From Paucibacter sediminis (GTDB taxonomy: Bacteria; Pseudomonadota; Gammaproteobacteria; Burkholderiales; Burkholderiaceae_C): a stretch of 64,000 nt of DNA. Shown here in pieces: positions 1-8,166 of the stretch. Positions within the stretch are counted from its first letter, which is position 1. Each line of letters opens with the position of its first letter. The position numbers and the translations under genes were made by a program. Under the pieces are notes generated by a model that searched no databases, had not been told where the DNA came from, and worked only from the letters and a program-made list of their open reading frames with translations. The stretch lies in contig NZ_CP116346.1 in assembly GCF_030254645.1 (NCBI RefSeq), positions 2,669,973-2,733,972 on the forward strand, written 5' to 3'.

Positions 1-2
1 AG

Positions 3-311
3 CAGGCCGTGGCCGGCCAGCCCGCCAAGACCGCCCCGGCCCAGCCCGCCGCCGAAACCGGCGCGACCGGCGCGACCGACGTGACCGGCACGGCCGCGCA
101 GGCCAGCAGCAACAAGCCCGAGGCCGCCTTCGAGCCCGCCGATGGCAACAAGGACGGCCGCGTCACCGAGTTCGAGCAGCAGGCCTACGACTTCAAGCAT
201 CCCAAGTCCCTGGCCGAGCTGATCGCCGAGGAAAAGGCCGCCGCCGCGAATGGCCTCAGCGCCGGACTCAAGGCCTACGAGGAAGTGGCGCGTTCGGGCC
301 GCAGCGCCTGA
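3..311 (+). CDS. EF-hand domain protein, 3' end only
   Basis: The reading frame is open from the first bases of the window, so the true start probably lies to the left; the first in-frame start codon inside the window is a GTG at 9. Numbered from that codon, residues 1-40 are low-complexity and rich in Ala, Thr, Pro and Gln. Residues 45-56 (DGNKDGRVTEFE) form one canonical calcium-binding EF-hand loop, with acidic or amide side chains at loop positions 1, 3 and 5 and Glu at 12. The rest is helical and charged. The family is the small periplasmic or cytoplasmic EF-hand proteins common in Burkholderiales; the ligand role is inferred from the loop alone. It ends in TGA before the promoter region of the diguanylate cyclase gene. 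Confidence 0.6.
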   Translation, partial: QAVAGQPAKTAPAQPAAETGATGATDVTGTAAQASSNKPEAAFEPADGNKDGRVTEFEQQAYDFKHPKSLAELIAEEKAAAANGLSAGLKAYEEVARSGRSA

Positions 312-363
312 GAGCGTAAACACGCGCTGAGCGCGCCGACACCGGCGCCGATGGCGCCCATGC

Positions 364-398
364 CGTGACATGAGCCGCCGATGTCACGTGCATAGAAT
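364..398 (+). promoter_or_regulatory. Candidate promoter/operator of the diguanylate cyclase gene
   Basis: A perfect 8-bp inverted repeat, CGTGACAT at 364-371 and ATGTCACG at 381-388 with a 9-nt centre, lies just before TAGAAT (393-398), a good sigma-70 -10 hexamer. The dyad covers the position of the -35 element, which has no good match, so this looks like a regulated promoter. The ATG at 404 is very close to the predicted start point; the next in-frame ATG is at 416. Confidence 0.4.
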
Positions 399-403
399 GG
401 GCC

Positions 404-1573
404 ATGCCCTTGGACATGCCGACCCTCTTCCTGGTGGTGACCGTCGTGGCCTTCGTGATGGCGGGGTGGGTAGGCGTCATGGCCTGGGGGCAACGCCGCA
501 GCGAGGCGCTGTGGTCCTGGGCCGCCGTTATGTGCGCCTTTGCCGTCAGCAATGTGCTCTACGGCTTTCGCGGCGTGATCGGTGACTTCTGGTCGGTGGT
601 GCTGGGCAACGGCGTACTCTCGCTGGCCTTCGCGCTCATGCTGCTGTCGCTGTGGCGCTTCCAGGGCATCCGGCCCAGGCCGCTGCTGATGGGTTTGCCG
701 GTGCTGCTGGCGCTGGGCCTGTATGCCTTGTTCATCGATGCCTACCGGATCCGCGTGATCGTGGGTGGCACGCTGTTCCCCGCGCAGCTGGGTCTGGTGC
801 TGCAGGTCTTGCTGAGTCGTCGCCGGCCCGTGCTGGGGCGCGGGCGCTGGATGCTGGTGACGGGTGCGGCGGTGCTGGGCACCATCCTGCTGTTGCGCGC
901 CCTGGGCATGCTGCTGGGCTGGCTGGATGCCGGCGATGCGCTGGCCAACTACCGCTGGCAGGCCATGCTGGTGCTGGTCGCGATGGTGGCGGTGCTGAGC
1001 TTCGGCCTGGGCTTTGTCTACATGAATCTCGAGCGTGCCGAGCGGCGCAGCTTCGAACTCGCGATGCGCGATGTGCTCACCGGGCTGGCGAACCGGCGCG
1101 CCATCCTGGACCTGCTGCGCAGCAGCGTGGCGCGGGCGCGGCGCCAGGGGCAATGGCTCTCGGTGCTGATGGTGGACATCGATCACTTCAAGGCCGTCAA
1201 CGACAACCACGGCCACCAGGCTGGCGACGCGGTGCTGCGCCAGGTGGCGCAGACCCTGGCCAGCCGGCTGCGCGCGCAGGACCAGATCGGCCGCTTCGGC
1301 GGCGAGGAATTCCTCGTGCTGCTGCCCGACACGCAGGCCGAGGGCGCCCGCGTGCTGGCCGATGCGCTGCGTCAGGCGGTGCAGCACACCTTCACCCCAT
1401 GGGGCGGCCAGCAGATCGCCGTCACCATCAGCGTCGGTGTCTGTGGCCATCCGCTGAGCGAGGCGGACAGCCCGGAGTCGCTCATCGCGGCGGCCGACCG
1501 CGCCATGTACCAGGCCAAGCGCCTGGGCCGCAACCGCGTGGAGCAGGTGGGCGAAGAAAGCGAGGCGGGCTGA
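404..1573 (+). CDS. Membrane-bound diguanylate cyclase (GGDEF)
   Basis: This 389-residue protein makes cyclic di-GMP from two GTP at the inner membrane. Residues 1 to about 215 hold six or seven hydrophobic segments, probably a membrane sensory module without a named family. The GGDEF domain occupies about 220-380. The active-site motif is GGEEF at 299-303, and the RxxD allosteric I-site is intact as RAQD at 290-293, five residues ahead, so product inhibition is expected. The metal-binding VDIDHFKAVND segment is also present. The stop codon overlaps the ATG of the CBS-domain gene (TGATG), so the two are translated together. No EAL or HD-GYP domain is fused. The alternative start at 416 would remove four residues. 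Confidence 0.93.
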   Translation: MPLDMPTLFLVVTVVAFVMAGWVGVMAWGQRRSEALWSWAAVMCAFAVSNVLYGFRGVIGDFWSVVLGNGVLSLAFALMLLSLWRFQGIRPRPLLMGLPVLLALGLYALFIDAYRIRVIVGGTLFPAQLGLVLQVLLSRRRPVLGRGRWMLVTGAAVLGTILLLRALGMLLGWLDAGDALANYRWQAMLVLVAMVAVLSFGLGFVYMNLERAERRSFELAMRDVLTGLANRRAILDLLRSSVARARRQGQWLSVLMVDIDHFKAVNDNHGHQAGDAVLRQVAQTLASRLRAQDQIGRFGGEEFLVLLPDTQAEGARVLADALRQAVQHTFTPWGGQQIAVTISVGVCGHPLSEADSPESLIAAADRAMYQAKRLGRNRVEQVGEESEAG

Positions 1574-2271
1574 TGTTCACGGTCTACGGCCTCAATGGGC
1601 GCGTCTACAGCGGCAGCCTGGATGGCGTGCGCGAGCTGGCGCCGGTGCAGGCGGTAGCGCGGGTGCGCGCGGCGGCGGCGATCGGGCGCAACGAGCAGGC
1701 CTTGCTGCCCTCCATCGTGCGCGGCCTGCCGGTGCCCGGCAACGACTACGGCCGGCTTGGTCGCGGCGGCGAGCGCGCGCCGCGCCAGGCCCTGGCCGCC
1801 TATGCCCAGACCCAGCAGGGGCAGGCCGAGCGCCAGGCCCTCAGCCTGGTGCAGGAATTGATGAGCCGGGAGGTGCTGTCGGTGCCGGTGGGGGCGAGCG
1901 TGGCCGAGGCCTGGAGCCTGCTGGCCCAGCGCGGCTATGGGCAGGCGCCGGTGCTGGATGCGCGCCAGCGGCTGGTGGGGCTGATTTCGCGCGCCGATCT
2001 GCTGCCGCTGCGCGCCTTCGACACCCCCGAGGTGTTCGAGCCGCAGCTGTGGAAGGATCGTCTCGCGCTGCCGGTGGCGGCGCTGATGTGGACGCCCATC
2101 CCCAGCGCCCATCTCGACACGCCCTTGCGCGAGGTGGCGCAGCTGCTGCTGGACCTGCGCCTGCCGGGCCTGCCGGTGGTGGGCGAGGGCGGCGGCGTGG
2201 AGGGCTTTCTGTCGCGCAGCGATCTGCTGCGCGCCATCACGCGCCAGCCGCCGCTGGACCTGTGGAGCTGA
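1573..2271 (+). CDS. CBS-pair domain protein
   Basis: This 232-residue soluble protein has two CBS motifs, at about 97-150 (MSREVLSVPVGASVAEAWSL) and 172-228 (MWTPIPSAHLDTPLREVAQL). Such a pair forms a Bateman module that binds adenosine nucleotides or similar ligands. The N-terminal 90 residues resemble no catalytic domain I know. Its ATG overlaps the stop of the diguanylate cyclase gene, so it may sense energy state for, or modulate, that enzyme; this is inference from coupling alone. No transporter or IMPDH domain is attached. The gene is followed by the infA promoter region. Confidence 0.8.
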   Translation: MFTVYGLNGRVYSGSLDGVRELAPVQAVARVRAAAAIGRNEQALLPSIVRGLPVPGNDYGRLGRGGERAPRQALAAYAQTQQGQAERQALSLVQELMSREVLSVPVGASVAEAWSLLAQRGYGQAPVLDARQRLVGLISRADLLPLRAFDTPEVFEPQLWKDRLALPVAALMWTPIPSAHLDTPLREVAQLLLDLRLPGLPVVGEGGGVEGFLSRSDLLRAITRQPPLDLWS

Positions 2272-2301
2272 GCCGGTCGCCCGCCATATAAGGCATAAAC
2301 C

Positions 2302-2330
2302 TTGCTTTCAAGCGCGATTTCCCTTACATT
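2302..2330 (+). promoter_or_regulatory. Sigma-70 promoter of infA
   Basis: TTGCTT at 2302-2307 and TACATT at 2325-2330 are 17 nt apart, close to the housekeeping consensus. Transcription would begin near 2337 and leave a leader of about 130 nt before the infA ATG at 2471, long for a gene of 261 bp. Confidence 0.65.
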
Positions 2331-2339
2331 AGGGCGCTG

Positions 2340-2376
2340 CCGCTGCGGACATTCTGTGTTGCAGCGGTTTTGTTTT
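2340..2376 (+). terminator. Leader hairpin with U-tract (attenuator-like)
   Basis: CCGCTGC (2340-2346) pairs with GCAGCGG (2361-2367) around a 14-nt loop and is followed by TTTTGTTTT (2368-2376). The structure lies inside the infA leader, directly after the predicted start point. It has the form of a weak intrinsic terminator or a cold-responsive leader stem rather than an end-of-gene terminator. Confidence 0.45.
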
Positions 2377-2470
2377 GCGCGCTTCACTCTGGTTGTGCCC
2401 GGATGGACAGCGTCTTATCACCCAGCCCAGCCTGCAGATCGCGGGTACAGGGCGATACCGGAGTTACACC

Positions 2471-2731
2471 ATGGCCAAAGAAGAACTGATTGAAATGCAA
2501 GGCATGGTGGACGAGGTCCTGCCGGACACGCGTTTCCGCGTCACCCTGGACAACGGCCACCAACTGGTTGCCTACACCGCCGGCAAGATGAAGAAGCACC
2601 ACATCCGCATCCTCGCGGGTGACAAGGTGTCGCTGGAACTCTCGCCCTACGACCTCAGCAAGGGCCGCATCACCTTCCGTCACATCGAGCGTTCGGGTGG
2701 CGGCGGTGCGCCGCGTCCGCAGCGTCGCTGA
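2471..2731 (+). CDS. infA: Translation initiation factor IF-1 paralogue
   Basis: IF-1 binds the A site of the 30S subunit and helps select the initiator tRNA. The 86-residue product is a single S1/OB fold, running from [19 protein letters not shown] to the conserved [12 protein letters not shown] stretch. It is longer than the usual 72 residues because of a Gly/Arg-rich tail ([11 protein letters not shown]). Betaproteobacteria often carry two infA genes, and this one is not in a ribosomal-protein operon, so it is probably the second copy. A GGAG element sits about seven bases before the ATG at 2471; an earlier in-frame start at 2375 would add residues absent from the family. It is preceded by a strong promoter and a structured leader. 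Confidence 0.93.
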   Translation: MAKEELIEMQGMVDEVLPDTRFRVTLDNGHQLVAYTAGKMKKHHIRILAGDKVSLELSPYDLSKGRITFRHIERSGGGGAPRPQRR

Positions 2732-2743
2732 TCGCTTTGATCT

Positions 2744-3565
2744 TTACTGCCAGCTGAGCGGATTGAGCCGGTAATAGCGGCTCAGCTCAGCGTACAGCGC
2801 GGGATGCCAGCCGGCCAGCTCGGCCGGCCGCTCGAAGAAGACCTCGCTGGCCACAGCGAAGAACTCGGCCGGATCGGTGGCGCCATAGTCGCTCATCAGG
2901 CTCGGGACCCCGGCCTCGGCGCGTGCGCGCAAGGCATCAAACTCCCCCTGCATCACCGCCGACCAGCGCGCATAGGCCGCCTTGCTGGCCAGCAGGGGTG
3001 CGCCATTGGCATGGCCTTTTTCCTGGTCCAGCTGGTGGGCGAATTCGTGGATCACCACGTTCTGCCCGTCGCCCGGCTCGGCCGCGCCGGCCACCACATC
3101 CTGCCAGGACAGCACCACCTGCCCCTGGCTCCATGATTCCCCCGACAGCACCTGGCGCTGCTCCATCTGCACGCCCGCGGCACCGGTGTGCACCCGCTGC
3201 ACCGCAAAGGCGCCTGGATAGACCAGGATCTGCGAGAGCCGCGGGTAGAAGCCGCGCTCGGCCCCCAGCAGCGGCAGGCACGCCTGGGCCGCGATGGTGA
3301 CGCGCACCTCGTCGCTGATGACGAAGCCGGCGCAGCCGATGAACTGCTTCTCGGCCAGAAAGACCTGCATCAGCCCCTTGAGCCTGAGCTGCAGATCGGC
3401 CGGCAGGCGCTGCACATAGGGCACGCGCCGACGCAGGATGCGCCGCCAGGCGGCGGGAAAGCTCTGCCGTGCCAGGCGGGCGCGGCGGCGGGCCTGCCAG
3501 CGCGGCGCCAGCACGATGCCGGCAATCAGCAGCATGGCCAGCATGAATACCAGGAACAAGGCCAT
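2744..3565 (-). CDS. mtfA: MtfA-type zinc peptidase (M90 family)
   Basis: This 273-residue protein resembles MtfA, the zinc aminopeptidase known in Escherichia coli for binding the glucose-PTS repressor Mlc. Residues 5-20 form one hydrophobic segment absent from E. coli MtfA, so this copy may be membrane-anchored. The zinc motif HEFAH lies at 173-177, followed by QLD, and a downstream DPAEFFAVASEVFFE segment supplies the third ligand. Between them the chain follows the MtfA pattern (PGAFAVQRVHTG; GESWSQGQVVLSW). It is transcribed away from the HD-GYP regulator across a 215-bp intergenic region. Whether Mlc exists here is not visible. The peptidase assignment is firm; the Mlc link is family knowledge only. 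Confidence 0.88.
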   Translation of the reverse strand: MALFLVFMLAMLLIAGIVLAPRWQARRRARLARQSFPAAWRRILRRRVPYVQRLPADLQLRLKGLMQVFLAEKQFIGCAGFVISDEVRVTIAAQACLPLLGAERGFYPRLSQILVYPGAFAVQRVHTGAAGVQMEQRQVLSGESWSQGQVVLSWQDVVAGAAEPGDGQNVVIHEFAHQLDQEKGHANGAPLLASKAAYARWSAVMQGEFDALRARAEAGVPSLMSDYGATDPAEFFAVASEVFFERPAELAGWHPALYAELSRYYRLNPLSWQ

Positions 3566-3780
3566 GCGCTTGCCTTTCGTTGAGGTCAGGTGGGGCAGAT
3601 GTGCGCACAGCGCCGTAATTCAAGCCCAGCCCCCTCGCCCAAGGGATGCCTTTGTGCGGCCAGCAAACGCACAATCAGTTACACGGGCCATCCAGACCGC
3701 GTCGGCGTCAGCGCCGACCCGTACCACCGTGCCGGATCGTGGTGCGTCAGCGGCTCAAGACTTGCGTCGGAATCATTCGT

Positions 3781-4824
3781 TTGAATATCGTTCTCGTTGA
3801 TGACAATCCGGTCAATCTGGCCCTGCTGGGCGAGCTGGTCAAGCAGCTCGATGCGGGTCAGGCGCATGCCTTCAGCGATGCCGACGCCGCCCTGCAGTGG
3901 TGCCTGCAGCAGGACCCCGATCTCGTCATCGTCGACTACATGATGCCCGGCCTGAATGGCCTGGAATTCATCAAGCGGCTGCGCGCCGAATCCTCGCGCG
4001 CCGACGTGCCGCTCCTGATGGTGACCGCCAACGCCGAGGTGCAGGTGCGCTACGACGCGCTGCAGTCGGGCGCCAACGACTTTCTCACCAAGCCGCTGGA
4101 CCCGGTCGAGTTCCTGGCCCGCTCGCGCAATATGCTGGCGCTGCGGCGCGGCCAGCTGGCCCTGGCGATGCGCGCGAGCTGGCTGGCCGAGGAGGTGCGG
4201 CGTGCCACGCAGGAGATCGTCGAGCGCGAGCGCGACACCATCTTCCGCCTCTCGCGCGCCGCCGAATACCGCGACCCCGACACCGGCAGCCATGTGATGC
4301 GCATGGCGCATTACTCCAAGCTGATCGCGCGCCGCCTGGGCCTCACCAGCGACGACCAGGACATCTTGTTCCGCGCCGCGCCCATGCACGACATCGGCAA
4401 GGTGGGCATCCCCGACCAGGTGCTGCTCAAGCCCGGCCGGCTCGATCAGCCCGAGCTCGAGGTGATGCGCGACCATGCCCGCATCGGCCACGAGATCCTG
4501 CAGGGCAGCCCCTCGCCGGTGCTGCAGCAGGCCGCGGTGGTGGCGCTGAGCCACCACGAGAAGTTCGACGGCAGCGGCTACCCCCATGGCCTGGCGGGCA
4601 AGAAGATCCCGCTGCAGGGCCGCATCGTCGCGGTGGCCGATGTCTTCGATGCCCTCACCACCGAGCGCCCCTACAAGCGCCCCTGGAGCCTGGAGAAGGC
4701 GCGCGGCTATCTGGAGGAATCCTCCGGCTCGCATTTCGATCCGGACTGCGTGGATGCCTTCCTGGGTGCCTGGGACGAGGTGCTGGCGATCCACGAACGC
4801 TTCCAGCCTGTCGCCCAGGTGTAA
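3781..4824 (+). CDS. Response regulator with HD-GYP phosphodiesterase domain
   Basis: This cytoplasmic 347-residue protein joins a receiver domain (1-120, phospho-acceptor Asp52 in VIVDYMMPG, conserved Lys in FLTKPLD) to an HD-GYP domain (about 165-340). HD-GYP enzymes hydrolyse cyclic di-GMP. The HD pair is at 203-204 (MHDIGKVGIPD) and the diagnostic HHEKFDGSGYP is at 258-268, so the enzyme should be active. I chose the TTG at 3781 because the receiver fold starts directly there (MNIVLVDDNP); the open frame upstream to 3646 encodes basic, unrelated sequence. No kinase is adjacent, so it is an orphan regulator. It opposes the diguanylate cyclase encoded 2.4 kb away. Confidence 0.92.
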   Translation: MNIVLVDDNPVNLALLGELVKQLDAGQAHAFSDADAALQWCLQQDPDLVIVDYMMPGLNGLEFIKRLRAESSRADVPLLMVTANAEVQVRYDALQSGANDFLTKPLDPVEFLARSRNMLALRRGQLALAMRASWLAEEVRRATQEIVERERDTIFRLSRAAEYRDPDTGSHVMRMAHYSKLIARRLGLTSDDQDILFRAAPMHDIGKVGIPDQVLLKPGRLDQPELEVMRDHARIGHEILQGSPSPVLQQAAVVALSHHEKFDGSGYPHGLAGKKIPLQGRIVAVADVFDALTTERPYKRPWSLEKARGYLEESSGSHFDPDCVDAFLGAWDEVLAIHERFQPVAQV

Positions 4825-4859
4825 GCGCGGCAGGGGGCAGGGCTGCTAGTCTGGCGGCC

Positions 4860-6008
4860 ATGCGTCCTCTTCAGCCCTGGCAGGTCTCCGTCGCCGGCAT
4901 TTGCTCCCTGGTGCTTTGCATCGGCCTGGCGCGCTTTGCCTACACCCCCTTGCTGCCGCTGATGCAGGCCCAGGCCGGCCTCAGCGATGCCGCGGCCGGC
5001 GGCCTGGCGGCTTTCAACTACATGGGCTATATGGCCGGCGCGCTGCTGGCCTCCTGGATGGACGATGCGCGCTGGCGCCACCGCCTCTTCAGCGCCGGCC
5101 TGCCGCTGGCCATCCTCAGCGCCGTGGCGATGGCCTGGACGCAGCAATGGTGGGCCTGGGCCTTGCTGCGCTTTCTGGGCGGCCTGAGCGGCGCGGCCGG
5201 CATGCTGCTGGGTACCGGCCTGGTGCTGAACTGGCTGATGCGTGCCGGCCACCGGCCCGAACTGGGCGTGCACTTCATCGGCCTGGGCCTGGGCATCGTG
5301 GTGTCGGCCCTGGGGGCGATGTTGCTGTCGGCCCTGCAGCTCGATTGGGCGCAGCAATGGTGGGGCATGAGCCTGCTGTGCCTGCCCTTTCTGTGGCCGG
5401 CCTGGCGCTGGCGGCCACCGGTGCCGCCGGCCGCGCCGGCCCACCAGGCCGCCACGGCCGCGCCACCACGGCGTTGGGCCCTGCTGATGATGGCCATGTA
5501 TTTCTGCGCCGGCTGGGGCTTTGTGATCAGCGCCACCTTCACCGTCGCCATCGTCGAGCGCCAGCCGCTGCTGGCCGGGCGCGGGCCGCTCGCCTGGCTG
5601 CTGGTGGGCCTGGCCGCGGTGCCCGCGGTGTTCCTGTGGGACCGCGTCGCGCGGCGCATCTCCGAATTGCCGGCCCTGTTGCTGGCGCTGGGCCTGCAGG
5701 TGATCTCGGTGCTGCTGCCCGCGCTCTCCGACGGCCTGCCCGCCGCCCTGGCCGGTGCCTTGCTCTACGGTGCCACCTTCATCGGCATCGTCAGCCTCAC
5801 GCTCGCAGTGGTGGGGCGCCGCGCGCCGGCCAACCCCGGCAAGGCGATGGCGAGGTTGACGCTCAGCTACGGGGTGGCGCAGATCAGCGCGCCGGCGCTC
5901 AGCGGCCTGATGGTGCAGGCCAGCGGCAGCTTCAAGACCCCGCTGCTCCTGACGGCCGCGGTGCTGCTGCTGGGCATGGCGCTGCTGGGGGCCTTGCTGC
6001 GCGACTGA
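4860..6008 (+). CDS. YbfB/YjiJ-family MFS transporter
   Basis: The 382-residue protein has about twelve hydrophobic segments and begins with the family signature [18 protein letters not shown], seen in YbfB/YjiJ-type major facilitator proteins. A Pro/Ala-rich cytoplasmic loop (about 180-205) separates the two six-helix halves. The substrate is unknown; members are usually annotated as putative sugar or drug carriers on weak grounds. The gene starts 35 bp after the HD-GYP regulator and ends 14 bp before the convergent fatty-acid oxidation gene. The start at 4860 places the first transmembrane helix immediately after a short basic N-terminus. Confidence 0.85.
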   Translation: MRPLQPWQVSVAGICSLVLCIGLARFAYTPLLPLMQAQAGLSDAAAGGLAAFNYMGYMAGALLASWMDDARWRHRLFSAGLPLAILSAVAMAWTQQWWAWALLRFLGGLSGAAGMLLGTGLVLNWLMRAGHRPELGVHFIGLGLGIVVSALGAMLLSALQLDWAQQWWGMSLLCLPFLWPAWRWRPPVPPAAPAHQAATAAPPRRWALLMMAMYFCAGWGFVISATFTVAIVERQPLLAGRGPLAWLLVGLAAVPAVFLWDRVARRISELPALLLALGLQVISVLLPALSDGLPAALAGALLYGATFIGIVSLTLAVVGRRAPANPGKAMARLTLSYGVAQISAPALSGLMVQASGSFKTPLLLTAAVLLLGMALLGALLRD

Positions 6009-6022
6009 GCGCTGCCTAGGTT

Positions 6023-8161
6023 CTACTGCTCCGCGAAGCGCTCCCCGCGCTCGGCCATCTCCACCAGGATCTGCGCCGGCGCAAAACGCTCGCCATGGGC
6101 CGCGGCCAGTGCGCGCGCGCGGGCGACAAAGGCGGGCAGCCCATAGGCGTTGATGAATTGCAGCGCACCGCCCTGGAAGGGCGCAAAGCCCCAGCCGAAG
6201 ATGGAGCCGATATTGGCGTCGGCCACCGAACGCAACACGCCCTCCTGCAGGCAGCGCGCGGCCTCGTTGGCCTGGGCAAACATCAGCCGGTCGATGAGTT
6301 CGCGCTGGGCGGGCTGCTGCGCGGCCACGGGGTGGAGCTGGGCGAGTCCGGGCCAGAGCTGCTTGTCTCCGTCGGCCCAGTCGTAAAAGCCCTTGCCGAC
6401 CTTCTTGCCCACGCGCCCCAGCTCGCACAGCTGGCGCAGCACCGCTTCGCCCGGATGCTCGTGGTAGGGCTTGCCCTCGGCCGCCAGATCCTTGCGGGTC
6501 TGGTCGGCCACATGCACGCCCAGGCTCAGGCTGACCTCGTCCTGCAGCGCCAGCGGCGGCATCGGCATGCCGGCCTGCAGACCGGCCGCCTCGATGGAGC
6601 GCGGATGCACGCCCTCCTTGAGCAGGGCGATGCCCTCCATCACATAGGTGGCGAACACGCGGCTGGTGTAGAAGCCGCGCGAGTCGTTCACCACGATGGG
6701 GGTCTTGGCGATCTGCTGCACATAGTCGAAGCCGCGCGCCAGCGTCTCCGGCGAGGTCTCCTTGCCGACGATGATTTCCACCAGCGGCATCTTGTCCACC
6801 GGCGAGAAGAAATGCAGGCCCAGGAACTGCGCCGGCCGCACGCTGGCCTGGGCCAGGCCAGTGATGGGCAGGGTGGAGGTGTTGGAGGCGAACACGGCGC
6901 CGCTGCCGATCACGGCCTCGGCCTTGCGCGTTACATCGGCCTTGATGGCGCGGTCCTCGAACACCGCCTCGATCACCAGATCGCAGCCGGCCAGGTCCTG
7001 GTAGTCGGTGGTCGGCTGGATCAGCGCCAGCAGCGCCTCGCGCTGCTCGGCCGTGCTGCGGCCCTTCTTCACCGCCTTGTCCAGCAGCTCCTGCGCATAG
7101 CGCTTGCCCTTCTCGGCGGCCTCCTGCGTGCTGTCCAGCAGCAGCACCTGCATGCCGGCCTTGGCCGAGACATAGGCAATACCCGAGCCCATCATGCCCG
7201 CGCCCAGGATGCCCAGCTTCTTCACCTTGTTCACGGGCACGCCGGCGGGCCTGGACGCGCCCTTCTTGATCGCGTTCAGCTGGTACCAGAGCGTACCGAT
7301 CATGTTCTTCGAGGCCTGGCTGGTCACGCAGGCGGCAAAGTAGCGCGACTCGATCTCCAGCGCGCGGTCGATGTCGGTGAGCCCGCCCTCGAACACGCTG
7401 GACATGATGTGGGTCAGCGCCGGGTAGTTGCCGTAGCTCTTGGCCGAGGCCATCGAGGGCGCGATCGAGAACAGCTGGGCGGTGGCGGGCGAGCGCGAGT
7501 CGCCGCCCGGATAACGGAACTTGGGCGCGTCCCAGGGCTGCACCGGCTTCTTGTTGACCGCGATCCAGGCGCGTGCCTTGGCCAGGGCCTCGTCGCGGCT
7601 GGCGGCGAGTTCGTTCACCAGGCCGCTGGCGAGGGCTTGGGGCGCGCGCACCTCGCTGCCTTCGCCCATCCACTGCAGGGCCTGCTGCATGCCCACCAGG
7701 CGCGGCAGGCGCTGCGTGCCGCCGCCGCCCGGCAGCAGGCCCAGCTTTACCTCGGGCAGGCCCAGCTTGGCCTTGCCGTCATCGATGACGATGCGCCAAT
7801 GGCAGCCCATCGCGATCTCCAGCCCGCCGCCCAGGCACATGCCGTTGATGACAGCCACCACCGGCTTGCCGCAGCGCTCCAGCCGGCGTATGAAGCCCTT
7901 GAGCTGCATCGACGCGTCGAAGGCCTCCTGCGCGTTTGTGAGCGCGCGCAGCCGGTCGACATCGGCGCCGGCCAGGAAGTCGCGCTTGCCCGAGGCCAGG
8001 ATCAGACCGGTGACCGAGGCGTCCTGTTCCAGCAGATCGGCCAGACCCGCCAGCGGCTGGGCCAGTGCCTCGTTCAGCACATTCATCGAATGGCCGGGCA
8101 GGTCCATGGTGGCCAGCACCACGCCGTCGTCGCCCTTTTCAATGCGCAAGGCTGTCGTCAT
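6023..8161 (-). CDS. Bifunctional enoyl-CoA hydratase / 3-hydroxyacyl-CoA dehydrogenase
   Basis: This 712-residue FadB/FadJ-type alpha subunit carries out the second and third steps of beta-oxidation. The hydratase part (1-190) has the oxyanion-hole segments FLAGADVDRLR and NGMCLGGGLEIAMG. The dehydrogenase starts with the NAD-binding LGILGAGMMGSG near residue 315, has HFFSPVDKMPLVEI with the catalytic His near 449, and ends in two C-terminal helical domains. Length matches FadJ (about 715). Its ATG lies five bases after the thiolase stop on the same strand, which is the thiolase partner arrangement. Upstream in-frame residues belong to the thiolase region in another frame, so 8161 is the start. 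fadB versus fadJ cannot be settled from sequence by eye. Confidence 0.92.
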   Translation of the reverse strand: MTTALRIEKGDDGVVLATMDLPGHSMNVLNEALAQPLAGLADLLEQDASVTGLILASGKRDFLAGADVDRLRALTNAQEAFDASMQLKGFIRRLERCGKPVVAVINGMCLGGGLEIAMGCHWRIVIDDGKAKLGLPEVKLGLLPGGGGTQRLPRLVGMQQALQWMGEGSEVRAPQALASGLVNELAASRDEALAKARAWIAVNKKPVQPWDAPKFRYPGGDSRSPATAQLFSIAPSMASAKSYGNYPALTHIMSSVFEGGLTDIDRALEIESRYFAACVTSQASKNMIGTLWYQLNAIKKGASRPAGVPVNKVKKLGILGAGMMGSGIAYVSAKAGMQVLLLDSTQEAAEKGKRYAQELLDKAVKKGRSTAEQREALLALIQPTTDYQDLAGCDLVIEAVFEDRAIKADVTRKAEAVIGSGAVFASNTSTLPITGLAQASVRPAQFLGLHFFSPVDKMPLVEIIVGKETSPETLARGFDYVQQIAKTPIVVNDSRGFYTSRVFATYVMEGIALLKEGVHPRSIEAAGLQAGMPMPPLALQDEVSLSLGVHVADQTRKDLAAEGKPYHEHPGEAVLRQLCELGRVGKKVGKGFYDWADGDKQLWPGLAQLHPVAAQQPAQRELIDRLMFAQANEAARCLQEGVLRSVADANIGSIFGWGFAPFQGGALQFINAYGLPAFVARARALAAAHGERFAPAQILVEMAERGERFAEQ

Positions 8162-8166
8162 GATGT

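Noticed and set aside
4707-7673. Very long minus-strand open frame (988 codons), and similarly 6095-9349 plus (1084) and 57929-60661 minus (910)
   Set aside because: They run antisense or in another phase to well-conserved genes. The translations are low-complexity Arg/Ala/Gly/His/Gln, the usual by-product of high third-position GC.
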